A stretch of DNA of 64,000 nucleotides, from contig CATNEN010000011.1 in NCBI GenBank assembly GCA_950097015.1, positions 3,004,501-3,068,500 of the forward strand. Direction: 5' to 3'. A program made the translations under genes and the position numbers. Positions 53,278-64,000 of this stretch are shown here, piece after piece; the first letter of the stretch is position 1; each line of letters opens with the position of its first letter. Source of the stretch: Macrostomum hystrix. Taxonomy: Eukaryota; Platyhelminthes; Macrostomidae. The notes under the pieces were generated by a model. It saw only the letters and a program-made list of their open reading frames with translations, made no database searches and was not told the origin of the DNA.

Positions 53278-54479
53278 GAAATTTAGACAATTTTAGTGCT
53301 TTTGCTGCGTAAAATAAAACGATCATTTATGAGCTACTCAATGCAGATTTGCATTCAAGATAACAAATAGATGAGTATAGGAGCAGGAATTTGAGCCAAC
53401 TCGGCTTCAGATCACTATATATATCGTGTTTGTTACTCATTGGCGTGGGAGGATAGGTCTTACACAGTCAGACAGCTTTGCAAGTACGCGATGCATATAG
53501 CGCATTAGAATATGTTATTAATTATTGTTATTCTTGACTCCCAGTCCGACCAACAAGCCTCGCTGCCTTACGCATAGATGGATAAATGCGATAAAATCAC
53601 CGAGAAATGGGCTGCTTCTGGGGAATGTAGGGTAGAAATGGCAGATTCGGTTGCTTGCCCAGTCTCTCACGCGATTGTAAGGCATGCTCAGTAATACTTT
53701 GCGACAGATTTATAGCTCCACTTTAGTTAATTATCGGCTGCTTTAAACTGTTCTCAATTAGCAACCAGTTAGAAGCCACATCGTTCTAAATTCGTTCACT
53801 TGTCAATGGCGAGGAATTGCCACAGCATGTACCTTGGATTCTAGAGTTAATAATAGCCCAACGCCATATATTAATATACACCTGTCCTCAGAAAGGTTAG
53901 CGCGTTTATTGACTCTGATTAACAGATCTGCATGTTAATCATCTGAAAGTAAAACACCAGACTTTATAACTCTTTAGTTGCAGTCCAACCTCATTATTGC
54001 ATCGAGTCTCTTTGACTACAAGTAGAATAGCCTACTTTGTGTACTTTTAGCTGTTTAACGCGACATAAGGCGACAAGGCGGCAATGTTTCATTTTTCATG
54101 AAAAAATGAAGAAGTAGAATTAGAAACGCTATAGAATTTTATTCCGATTTAAGTGTTGGGACTTCTACTAGTTAGAAGATATTGTCTTAAGAATAAGAAA
54201 GACTCATTGAGTTTCTTTATTATAAACTATGAGTGGAACAAAAATTTTCTAGTGGCAACCGTTTTTAATATACTCAAAAAGTCTTGAGTAGGTGATTGCG
54301 ATGCCCTCCAACTGTCGCGAGCTTTTGAAGTGGAGAATTAAAAAACACGACAAATATTTCTCGCTCCAAATATGGCGAGCTTTGAATTGGCTTTGGATTG
54401 AGTACTCCTCACTGGTCTCAAAAAACTGATTATTGCCAGTTCTGATAAAACCATGTTCCGTCTGTTTGACTGGCGTTAG
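53278..54479. other. Unique stretch without a recognised gene
   Basis: About 1.2 kb, AT-rich; nothing recognised. Confidence 0.35.
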
Positions 54480-55905
54480 GATAGCCGCAAACTCCTGTTC
54501 TCCATCTCGCACAGCTGTTCGGATGACCTCAAACACCTGTTCTCCATCTCACTCAGCTGTTCGGATGACTTCAAACACCTGTTCTCCATCTCACTCAGCT
54601 GTTCGGATGACTTCAAACACCTGTTCTCCATCTCGCACAGCTGTTCGGATGACTTCAAACACCTGTTCTCCATCTCGCACAGCTGTTCGGATGACTTCAA
54701 ACACCTGTTCTCCATCTCGCACAGCTGTTCGGATGACTTCAAACACATGTTCTCCATCTCGCACAGCTGTTCGGATGACTTCAAACACCTGTTCTCCATC
54801 TCGCACAGCTGTTCCGATAAACTCAAACACCTGTTCTCCATCTCACTCAGCTGTTCGGATGACTTCAAACCCCCGTTCTCCATCTCGCACAGCTGTTCGG
54901 ATGACTTCAAACACCTGTTCTCCATCTCGCACAGCTGTTCGGATGACTTCAAACACCTGTTCTCCATCTCGCACAGCTGTTCGGATGACTTCAAACACCT
55001 GTTCTCCAACTCACACAGCTGTTTCGAAAACTCAAACACCTGATCTCCATCTCACTCAGCTGTTCGGATGACTTCAAACACCTGTTCTCCATCTCGCACA
55101 GCTGTTCCGATAAACTCAAACACCTGTTCTCCATCTCACTCAGCTGTTCGGATGACTTCAAACCCCCGTTCTCCATCTCGCACAGCTGTTCCGATAAACT
55201 CAAACACCTGTTCTCCATCTCGCACAGCTGTTCCGATAAACTCAAACACCTGTTCTCCATCTCGCACAGCTGTTCCGATAAACTCAAACACCTGTTCTCC
55301 ATCTCGCACAGCTGTTCCGATAAACTCAAACACCTGTTCTCCATCTCACACAGCTGTTCCGATAAACTCAAACACCTGTTCTCCATCTCGCACAGCTGTT
55401 CCGATAAACTCAAACACCTGTTCTCCATCTCGCACAGCTGTTCCGATAAACTCAAACACCTGTTCTCCATCTCGCACAGCTGTTCCGATAAACTCAAACA
55501 CCTGTTCTCCATCTCGCACAGCTGTTCCGATAAACTCAAACACCTGTTCTCCATCTCACACAGCTGTTCCGATAAACTCAAACACCTGTTCTCCATCTCA
55601 CACAGCTGTTCCGATAAACTCAAACACCTGTTCTCCATCTCGCACAGCTGTTCCGATAAACTCAAACACCTGTTCTCCATCTCGCACAGCTGTTACGATA
55701 AACTCAAACACCTGTTCTCCATCTCGCACAGCTGTTCCGATAAACTCAAACACCTGTTCTCCATCTCACACAGCTGTTCCGATAAACTCAAACACCTGTT
55801 CTCCATCTCGCACAGCTGTTCCGATAAACTCAAACACCTGTTCTCCATCTCGCACAGCTGTTCCGATAAACTCAAACACCTGTTCTCCATATCACACAGC
55901 TGGTT
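54480..55905. repeat. Minisatellite, 42-base unit, about 34 copies
   Basis: Units share CTGTTCTCCATCTCGCACAG. The left part carries TTCGGATGACTTCAAACAC, the right part TTCCGATAAACTCAAACAC, with the switch at about 55040-55190. As 42 is 14 codons, frames stay open on both strands (229 and 288 codons). Confidence 0.96.
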
Positions 55906-56530
55906 CAATGGCTTTTCAACCCAATGCTTTCTAGCTCACCAAAATTACGAAATTAGTAATTAGAAATTAGTAAAGTAGTTCTTATCTGCGATATTATATA
56001 TTAATTCCTTTCTTTTCTTTAAATAGTCTTTCAGTATCGAAATCTGAACTCAGATAATGGTCTAAAAAACTTTCCAAGATTATAAAAAAAGTCAGCACTA
56101 AAATTTTCGAAATCTGTTGCTTTACAACATTCTTTAATACAGGATGAGAAATTTATTGGGGTCATTATTTTTTCCGCGTACTTTTAAATGTACTTTTAAA
56201 ATTTTCTCTAACTTCCAAAAGTTATTGTTTACCGTCTGCTAGCCTCGTGCTAATAAAAAGAATTGGCAGAAAATTTAAAAAAAGTTTCTTATTAGTAGTA
56301 CTGATCATATTGATAAACAGTGTGCTACAGTCTAAGGCTATACTAACCCAATCTTGCTTGCCTTATCTGTGTGCTTAACCAATATGTTAGCCAAACTCAA
56401 AGACATGCTCAGAGCCTGAACCACTGCAGGTCTTAAAATGGCCTTCCTTTATAGTCTGGATTTATTTGTGTCCCACCACCCATCGGTTAACTGTCAGTCA
56501 ACCAGCTTCGGTGTCTGGCATAGTTACTAG
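55906..56530. other. Unique AT-rich stretch
   Basis: Nothing recognised. Confidence 0.35.
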
Positions 56531-56551
56531 TGCGTGTGTGTGTGTGTGTGT
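56531..56551. repeat. GT microsatellite
   Basis: About ten GT dinucleotides. Confidence 0.8.
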
Positions 56552-56574
56552 GACAAGCCTGGGTTAGGACATTG

Positions 56575-57065
56575 CTTTGGCGGAGAGTTGGAGGGGTGAG
56601 ATTTGGAGAGGTGGAGGGGTGAGATTTGGAGAGGTGGAGGGGTGAGATTTGGAGAGGTGGAGGGGTGAGATTTGGAGAGTTGGAGGGGTGAGATTTGGAG
56701 AGATGGAGGGGTGAGATTTGGAGTGTTGGAGGGGTGAGAATATGGAGGGGTGAGATTTGGAGAGTTGGAGGGGTGAGATTTGGAGAGTTGGAGGGGGGAG
56801 ATTTGGAGTGTTGAAGGGGTGAGATTTGGAGGGGTGAGATTTGGAGAGTTGGAGGGGTGAGATTTGGAGAGATGGGGGGTGAGATTTGGAGTGTTGAAGG
56901 GGTGAGATTTGGAGAGATGAAGGGATGAGATTTGGAGTGTTGGAGGGGTGAGAAGATGGAGGGGTGAGATATTGGTAGAGATGGTGGGGTGAGATATTGG
57001 TAGAGATGGTGGGGTGAGATATTGGTAGAGATGGAGAAGTGAGATATTAGAGTTTGAGGAGAGAC
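56575..57065. repeat. Minisatellite, 21-base unit
   Basis: Core GGAGGGGTGAGATTTGGAGA, about 22 units, purine/G-rich; degenerate at the right end. Confidence 0.92.
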
Positions 57066-58526
57066 GATATGCAGAAGAGCTAGCAAAACAATCTTCCCAT
57101 TGTTAGATCAGTTTTTGTCTAAACTCAAACTTTGGTCTGGAAAACAAAGTCACACCTTTAAGAACAGCATCTGCACAGGTGTGTCGCATGAACAGGTTAG
57201 AGAGAAAAAGCAGGCATTAGCTAAAATCTTTGATGGTTTTGAGTTTTTTAGGGAAGACTGGAGTTAGAATGTTTCCCAGACAGAAGTGAAAAATAATGGC
57301 GTGAACGGAGCTGCAGACAGGGGGGCATTGTGACTCGCTTTAAGCTCCATAGTTGTCAGACTTTCCCGACAATTTATGACAGGGATTATCTGATCTTCCC
57401 CTGGCTGGGATCGCTAAACTTATGTTTTCTCGCCTACCCCGCGTCTCAACTCAATGGATGTGTTGCGGAGACAGTTGATTTTTTTCTAACTAGCGTTTTT
57501 GTCGGTTGATTAAGAGGCGTCTTATTAAGAGGTCCTTTCATAGCAGATTATTTCTTGTTTAAAAAATCAGAACGGACAATTAGAGATTTAGGGTTAAGTG
57601 TGGAGGCGAGGGTTAGCTCAGATAATCTAATTTAGCCATCGCAGTTGCTGGATTAAATGCATCACAAAACCGGAGCTTGTCAATGAGTAGTCAGATGATT
57701 ATTTAGTCAGATTAACAAGAATCAAGAATGTCTAGCATGGAAGTGACACAAACAACTTAGTGATTTCTGTTTAAAATTAGTTTTCATTTTAACTTGTGCG
57801 AAATCTTGTGTCAAGAAAACTTTAGCATTTAGATTAGTAAGATCAGGAAAAAGCTCTGATGTGACAAGGCAATATTACATGTCAATCACATGTCAGTTTT
57901 TATCCTGTCCTTGAATCCCATAGTTCTGCTCAAATAATTCACACCAACTAGAATAGTGTTCACTGTTTAACCGATTTTCTATCATTGCTGCCATGCGCGC
58001 ATTTTGAAATTCAAGTAACTCCATTTGAAATTCTTTTTAGTTTTTGCTTACCCAATTCCCTTTATCTTCGACACTGTGGCCTGTGTGGCATATTTCATTA
58101 CTCCTACGAGTCAACTTACAAATCAGTTCAGTGTAACAAAATAGCGCTTTAGCACAGACTTGTACGATCTTTTTTTAACTCCTAAACGAAGTAAACTATA
58201 AGACACTTTTTGTTATTAAGGTCTTTAAAATAGGATAATTTTCTAATTTCTAATAACAACGTCCTGAAACAATCATAAAATTTCCTGAAGGTACCAAGAA
58301 ATGGTCTGAACTTTTTAAATAACAACAGCAGTTAAGTAGCAAAATGGAGAAATAGCAGTATTTCGAAGTATTTCTACTGTTAAGAAACATTATCGATTCG
58401 GCTTCCGTCTTTACATCTGGCCCAACTATCTCTAATGCTCTAATCTCATCTCGGTGAAATGCTTTCAAATTACTACAAGCAACACTCATCAAAACCTACC
58501 AGGCCAGCCAGCCGACAATCTAGACG
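57066..58526. other. Region upstream of GPCR coding exon
   Basis: About 1.45 kb with no repeat or other gene recognised. An acceptor for the coding exon could be CTACCAG at about 58502 or AATCTAG at about 58523. Confidence 0.35.
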
Positions 58527-59000
58527 ATGACAGACGCTGACCGAAGCGGACTACTGCAAGCTTTGAACGCTGCCACTCCTATCCTTGACGAAACAAACCG
58601 TCTGTTGAACAATGCCAGTCGTTCAGCGTTAGGACCTGGCAATTCCACTTTTGCCGTCGTCAACTCGTCGCTATCCACCGCGCTGAGGTCGTCCAACGTC
58701 GGTGGTACGTCCTTAAGAGACTTCTCGTCATCGGCGCAGTTCAATTTGACTTCGCCGATCAGCAACAGCTGGCAGAATGCGTCGACAAATGCGGGGCCGG
58801 GTGTTTACGACGAGTATCATTACTGGGTGTTGGTGATGCTGCTGGTTCCTTTCCTCACAATCTTTGGCAACATCCTGGTAGTTCTGGCCGTTTGTCGGGA
58901 ACGCAGCCTGCAGAGCGCCACAAACTACTTCATTGTGTCACTGGCTTTTGCGGACATTCTGGTGGCCGCTATTGTGATGCCTGTTTCGGTTATTGTCGAG
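58527..59000 (+). CDS. Aminergic GPCR, D2-like dopamine receptor type, first coding exon (partial)
   Basis: 158 codons from ATG to a phase-0 donor GAG|GTGAGT. A long extracellular N-terminus has five N-glycosylation sequons (N29, N39, N46, N73, N84). TM1 (about 99-123) contains [10 protein letters not shown] with the conserved Asn115. ICL1 reads [12 protein letters not shown]2 (about 134-157) reads [20 protein letters not shown] with the conserved Asp143. This segment closely resembles invertebrate D2-like dopamine receptors, which couple to Gi/o. The amine-binding Asp of TM3 and the Ser of TM5 are not in the window, so a related amine receptor remains possible. The rest of the gene lies beyond position 64000; no further exon was found here. 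Confidence 0.85.
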
Positions 59001-59130
59001 GTGAGTGCGCGGCTTATCGCGAGAGTTTACTGGAGTTCATCGTGAGAGTTTACAAGAGTTTATCGTGAGAGTTTGCTAGAGTTTATCGTGAGAGTTTACT
59101 AGAGTTTATCGTGAGAGTTTACTGAATTCC
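59001..59130. repeat. Small minisatellite starting at the GPCR splice donor, 23-base unit
   Basis: About five units with core GTGAGAGTTTACTAGAGTTT. The splice donor GTGAGT is at the position of the first unit, and each later unit starts with a GTGAG-like sequence. Confidence 0.85.
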
Positions 59131-59494
59131 AGCTATTGTGCAAGTTGCGCTAAAAACAAGAGGTGTTATGCGGCTGTCAGTTAAAACTCATGTCTATTTG
59201 AAAATGCGTATTAAAAACTATAATATAAATTCATAGTCAATCAATAAATTTAGTCGATTCTGAGACTTTATTGTTTTTCTTAAATTTGAATGACAGTTTT
59301 TAATTTTAGTGAGTCTTGCAATCTTGAGTACGAATCGGCGTAACACTACAATATTTATTCTTTATCAGGAATGTCAATCAAAAACTATTTTTTTCTCGTA
59401 GTTTCTCGCTTGCTCGTTTAAGTAATGCTAACTGCATGACGATATGAAGAAAATAAGGAGTTTAATGATAATTATCTAGTATTTTTCTCCTAAT
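59131..59494. other. GPCR intron, unique AT-rich stretch
   Basis: Nothing recognised. Confidence 0.4.
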
Positions 59495-59920
59495 TAGTGG
59501 ATTAACTGGAGTTATCAGATTAACGGAAGTTATCAGATTAACAACAGAAGTTATCAGATTAACGGAAGTTACCAGATTAACGGAAGTTACCAGATTAACG
59601 GAAGTTATCAAATTAACGGAAGTTATCAGATTAACAACAGAAGTTATCAGATTAACGGAAGTTACCAGATTAACGGAAGTTACCAGATTAACGGAAGTTA
59701 ACAGATTAACGGAAGTTAACAGATTAACGGAAGTTACCAGATTAACGGAAGTTACCAGATTGACGGAAGTTACCAGATTAACGGAAGTTATCAGATTAAC
59801 GGAAGTTATCAGATTAACAACAGAAGTTATCAGATTAACGGAAGTTATCAGATTAACGGAAGTTATCAGATTAACGGAAGTTATCAGATTAATGGAAGTT
59901 ACTAGATTATCAAAAATTGG
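59495..59920. repeat. Minisatellite, 18-base unit, GPCR intron
   Basis: ATTAACGGAAGTTATCAG, about 23 units, with a periodic three-base insertion (AACAACAG). 18 is six codons, so frames are open. Confidence 0.95.
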
Positions 59921-60479
59921 AATAAACAAACAGGGGATAGGTATATTAGTTAGCTATTTATAGGTGTTATTTAACGAATAACGAAAAAGCGTTTAGTAAC
60001 GCACCCAAACTTCATAATAATTGAAGCACTTTTTTTAACTGACATGGCGCAACTCGTTGGCACCATTTCAACATACTTTTGCCCAGCCAAATAGCCAGCT
60101 ATTGCTAACTCATATTGAAACAATGGTTTAAACTGCATGTGTTTCTAACTAATATTGGATCAGTGCGGCAAAGTCAGGACAATGCTTCTCCACAATGCTC
60201 TCTCTCTGCTATGCGTGCTATATGCTGACAAATAAAAGAAGCAGTTTTCTTTCCAAAGCACCACTCTTGTCGGTCAATAAGGAAGGCTTAAAGAATGTGA
60301 GCATTTTTGCCTCTTTTAGAGTACTTGAAAGTGACTTGAAAAATGCTGTTCAAATTTTTCTTAAACTTTATTCCGATCCGATTGATTGTTGGCTGACAAA
60401 AATAACTTTTTCCTTCTTCGCCTTTCAACGATTTCTCAATTTGTCTCTCCCTGGCGCTCTGGTTTCTGCCTTACTTCCA
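59921..60479. other. GPCR intron, unique stretch
   Basis: Nothing recognised. Confidence 0.35.
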
Positions 60480-61320
60480 GATTTTTTCCTGATTGTCTTC
60501 CAGACTCTCTTCCTGTCTGTCTTCCTGTCTGTCTTCCTGTCAGTCTTCTTGTCTATCTTCCTGTCTGTCTTCCTGTCTGTCTTCCTATCTGTCTTCTTGT
60601 CTATCTTCCTGTCTGTCTTCCTGTCTGTCTTCCTTTCTGTCTTCCTGTCAGTCTTCTTGTCTGTCTGTCTTCCTGTCTGTCTTCTTGTCTGTCTTCCTGT
60701 CTGTCTTCCTGTCAGTCTTCTTGTCTATCTTCCTGTCTGTCTTCCTGTCTGTCTTCCTATCTGTCTTCTTGTCTATCTTCCTGTCTGTCTTCCTGTCTGT
60801 CTTCCTTTCTGTCTTCCTGTCAGTCTTCTTGTCTGTCTGTCTTCCTGTCTGTCTTCTTGTCTGTCTTCTTGTCTGTCTTCTTGTCTGTCTTCTTGTCTGT
60901 CTTCTTGTCTGTCTTCTTGTCTGTCTTCCTGTCTGTCTTCTTGTATTTCTGTCTTCTTGTCTGTCTGTCTTCTTGTCTGTCTTCTTGTCTGTCTTCTTGT
61001 CTGTCTGTCTTCTTGTCTGTCTTCCTGTCTGTCTGTCTTCCTGTCTGTCTTCCTGTCTGTCTTCTTGTATTTCTGTCTTCTTGTCTGTCTGTCTTCTTGT
61101 CTGTCTTACCTTGTATAATTCTGTCTTCTTGTCTGTCTTCTTGTCTGTCTGTCTTCTTGTCTGTCTTACCTTGTATAATTCTGTCTTCTTGTCTGTCTTC
61201 TTGTCTGTCTTCTTGTCTGTCTGTCTTCTTGTCTGTCTTCTTGTCTGTCTTCTTGTCTGTCTTCTTGTCTGTCTATCTTCCTGACTGTCTTCTTGTCTGT
61301 CTTCTTGTCTGTCTGTCTTC
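60480..61320. repeat. Pyrimidine-rich minisatellite, 12-base unit, GPCR intron
   Basis: TGTCTGTCTTCC and TGTCTGTCTTCT units. Three + frames are open (to 333 codons), Cys/Leu/Ser-rich and spurious. Longer blocks are duplicated, e.g. around TTACCTTGTATAATTCTGTC at 61107 and 61167. Confidence 0.95.
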
Positions 61321-62114
61321 CTCTCGATGGCTTCATCCCCGCCTCCTTAGTCCAGTATTGTTTATATGTCTTCGAAAAGTGCTCTGATCCTGCACGTGGC
61401 CATATCACAGTTTGGAGGCCTCAGACCGTTAAAGTCGCCAGCATTTCAACCAGTAGTTCCCAAAGCAGCATGTCTGATCCACCGAGCTCCGCTGTCCCTA
61501 CTTGTTGTTTTCTAAATTTCTAAATTTAGTTAGCCTCGTCCCCTCATCTGAGACCGTGTGTGCTCATCTCTAGCCTACTCACAGTCTTGCCAACTCCAAG
61601 GCCAAAAAAGCGTAAAAGATAAATGATCTCATGTACTCGCGCGAGCGTTTGCGTGACAAAACTGGCATCAAAACTGGCATGCATTTTATCTTTCTCTTCA
61701 AACAAGAGAAAGATCTCTGAACTAGACTTGTCACGACTTTCCGACCTATTGGCATTGTGTGGGATCAGAGGGACGATCTGAATCCCAATACTCACTTTCG
61801 CGACCAACACAATTAAAGTGGGCTTAACGAGAGGTCAGCCTAGCCGGGACAGAGGCCAAGATTTGTCCTATCCGATGCCACAGTCTAATATTCTCAACTT
61901 ATTCTCAGCTTTATCGAATCTGGCTGGAAATCCTCTTTATAACAAAATGATACGAAAAGTAATAACTCTAAAAAAAGATTATAATTCATTTTCTGCGTTC
62001 TCTAAGTAAAAATAGTCAAGTGGGTTTCATTTTGTAGGAGGGAAAGAAAGTAACTTTTTATTTTGGACGCAATGCTCTTTTAAGAAGTTTGCTTTCAAAA
62101 CTAGCTGGATTAGA
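61321..62114. other. GPCR intron, unique stretch
   Basis: About 790 bases; short ORFs without a recognisable domain. Confidence 0.35.
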
Positions 62115-63755
62115 TTAAAATTTGAGATACTGACACTAAAATCTCACCCTCTGACCAATGAGATACTGACACTAAAATCTCACCCTCTGACCAATGAGAT
62201 ACTGACACTGGAATCTCACCCTCTGACCAATGAGATACTGACACTGGAATCTCACCCTCTGACCAATGAGATACTGACACTAAAATCTCACCCTCTGACC
62301 AATGAGATACTGACACTGGAATCTCACCCTCTGACCAATGAGATACTGACATTGGAATCTCACCCTCTGACAAATGAGATAGTGACCCTGGAATCTCACC
62401 CTCTGACCAATGAGATAGTGACCCTGGAATCTCACCCTCTGACCAATGAGATACTGACACTAAAATCTCACCCTCTGACCAATGAGATACTGACACTAAA
62501 ATCTCACCCTCTGACCAATGAGATACTGACACTAAAATCTCACCCTCTGACCAATGAGATACTGACACTAAAATCTCACCCTCTGACCAATGAGATACTG
62601 ACACTAAAATCTCACCCTCTGGCCAATGAGATCCTGACACTAAAATCTCACCCTCTGACCAATGAGATACTGACATTGGAATCTCACCCTCTGACAAATG
62701 AGATAGTGACCCTGGAATCTCACCCTCTGACCAATGAGATAGTGACCCTGGAATCTCACCCTCTGACCAATGATATAGTGACCCTGGAATCTCACCCTCT
62801 GACAAATGAGATAGTGACCCTGGAATCTCACCCTCTGACCAATGAGATAGTGACCCTGGAATCTCACCCTCTGACAAATGAGATAGTGACCCTGGAATCT
62901 CACCCTCTGACAAATGAGATACTGACCCTGGAATCTCACCCTCTGACAAATGAGATACTGACCCTGGAATCTCACCCTCTGACAAATGAGATAGTGACCC
63001 TGGAATCTCACCCTCTGACCAATGAGATACTGACATTGGAATCTCACCCTCTGACCAATGAGATACTGACCCTGGAATCTCACCCTCTGACAAATGAGAT
63101 AGTGACCCTGGAATCTCACCCTCTGACCAATGAGATACTGACCCTGGAATCTCACCCTCTGACCAATGAGATACTGACACTGGAATCTCACCCTCTGACA
63201 AATGAGATACTGACACTGGAATCTCACCCTCTGACCAATGAGATACTGACACTGGAATCTCACCCTCTGACCAATGAGATACTGACACTGGAATCTCACC
63301 CTCTGACAAATGAGATAGTGACCCTGGAATCTCACCCTCTGACAAATGAGATAGTGACCCTGGAATCTCACCCTCTGACCAATGAGATACTGACACTGGA
63401 ATCTCACCCTCTGACCAATGAGATACTGACCCTGGAATCTCACCCTCTGACAAATGAGATAGTGACCCTGGAATCTCACCCTCTGACCAATGAGATACTG
63501 ACCCTGGAATCTCACCCTCTGACCAATGAGATACTGACCCTGGAATCTCACCCTCTGACCAATGAGATACTGACCCTGGAATCTCACCCTCTGACAAATG
63601 AGATAGTGACCCTGGAATCTCACCCTCTGACAAATGAGATAGTGACCCTGGAATCTCACCCTCTGACCAATGAGATACTGACCCTGGAATCTCACCCTCT
63701 GACCAATGAGATACTGACCCTGGAATCTCACCCTCTGACCAGTGAGATTTCTGTG
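62115..63755. repeat. Minisatellite, 36-base unit, about 45 copies, GPCR intron
   Basis: Core CTGGAATCTCACCCTCTGAC plus AATGAGATACTGAC. Variants differ at three or four positions (ACTAAAATC, ATTGGAATC, ACCCTGG, ACAAATG). As 36 is 12 codons, a 507-codon frame is open on the - strand and a 472-codon frame on the + strand; neither is supported as a gene. Confidence 0.97.
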
Positions 63756-64000
63756 AGATCTCAGCTTTAAAAAAAAACCAGAAAAGTCTAATGTAATGGA
63801 CAGATTTTTGTGTAACAATATCTATGACTCGAGATTTCAGTTTTCAATGAATTTTTTGTGCCATACAAGAACAAAGGGTTTGTTCCTTATAATCATCTAT
63901 TTCAGTGAGTACCTAAAATTGTGTATTTGATTATTTCAAATCATTCATACTGGAAATGCTTTCTAATTTCACATTGCAACTCACGCACAGTAGCATAAAC
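63756..64000. other. Window end, GPCR intron
   Basis: Nothing recognised. Confidence 0.3.

Noticed and set aside
56487-57086. Pro/Ser/His-rich antisense ORF of 199 codons
   Set aside because: Reads through the 21-base array; no supporting feature.
60195-61387. Leu/Cys-rich ORFs of over 300 codons that mimic transmembrane proteins
   Set aside because: Produced by the pyrimidine-rich 12-base array; hydrophobicity comes from CTG/TTC/TGT codons.
62110-63818. 507- and 472-codon repeat proteins as an adhesin or structural gene
   Set aside because: No signal peptide, unique flanking domain or splice evidence, and both strands are equally open; kept as a repeat with a finding.
59131-64000. Next GPCR exon (TM3 with Asp and DRY motif)
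   Set aside because: I looked for the TM3 to DRY pattern on the + strand and did not find it; the exon must lie beyond the window.

Overview
This window is animal nuclear DNA. Genes have GT-AG introns and the proteins are typical of bilaterians: Drosha, a Cys-loop acetylcholine receptor, Amnionless, OPA3 and an aminergic GPCR. The organism is not identified. The receptor's Pro-Ala-Lys motif at the inner end of M2 is a feature reported for acetylcholine-gated anion channels of molluscs and flatworms, so a lophotrochozoan or flatworm is my best guess, at low confidence. All five host genes lie on the + strand. Exon joins were worked out by hand from splice signals, reading phase and remembered family features, without alignments or transcripts.

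Layout. (1) 1-9530: last two coding exons of a Drosha-like RNase III (5462-5562, 7816-9016). The intron upstream holds a Crypton-like tyrosine-recombinase ORF on the - strand (316-1482) and a dispersed element. The intron between the two exons holds a tRNA-derived SINE. (2) 9530-20390: no gene seen, mostly tandem arrays. (3) 20393-35542: a complete nine-exon alpha-type nicotinic receptor subunit of about 682 residues. Nearly every intron carries its own minisatellite; one carries a SINE instead. (4) 37060-40770: four arrays with no gene. (5) 41685-45965: a complete five-exon amnionless gene of about 516 residues, with a TATA box and a poly(A) signal. (6) 46330-47625: a dead non-LTR retrotransposon with a minisatellite grown from its reverse-transcriptase sequence. 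(7) 48200-51044: a complete two-exon OPA3 with a non-autonomous DNA transposon in its intron. (8) 52639-59000: a candidate TATA promoter and untranslated exon, then the first coding exon of a D2-like dopamine or related receptor, which continues past the window.

The dominant feature is tandem repetition. About 35 separate minisatellite arrays, with units of about 10 to 46 bases, cover roughly 40 percent of the window. Almost every array has its own unit. Several begin at a splice donor or contain splice-like sequence in the unit. The long low-complexity ORFs in these arrays, often open on both strands, are by-products of the repeat and are not annotated as genes.

The genes are functionally unrelated (microRNA processing, neurotransmission twice, endocytosis, mitochondria) and there is no sign of an operon.
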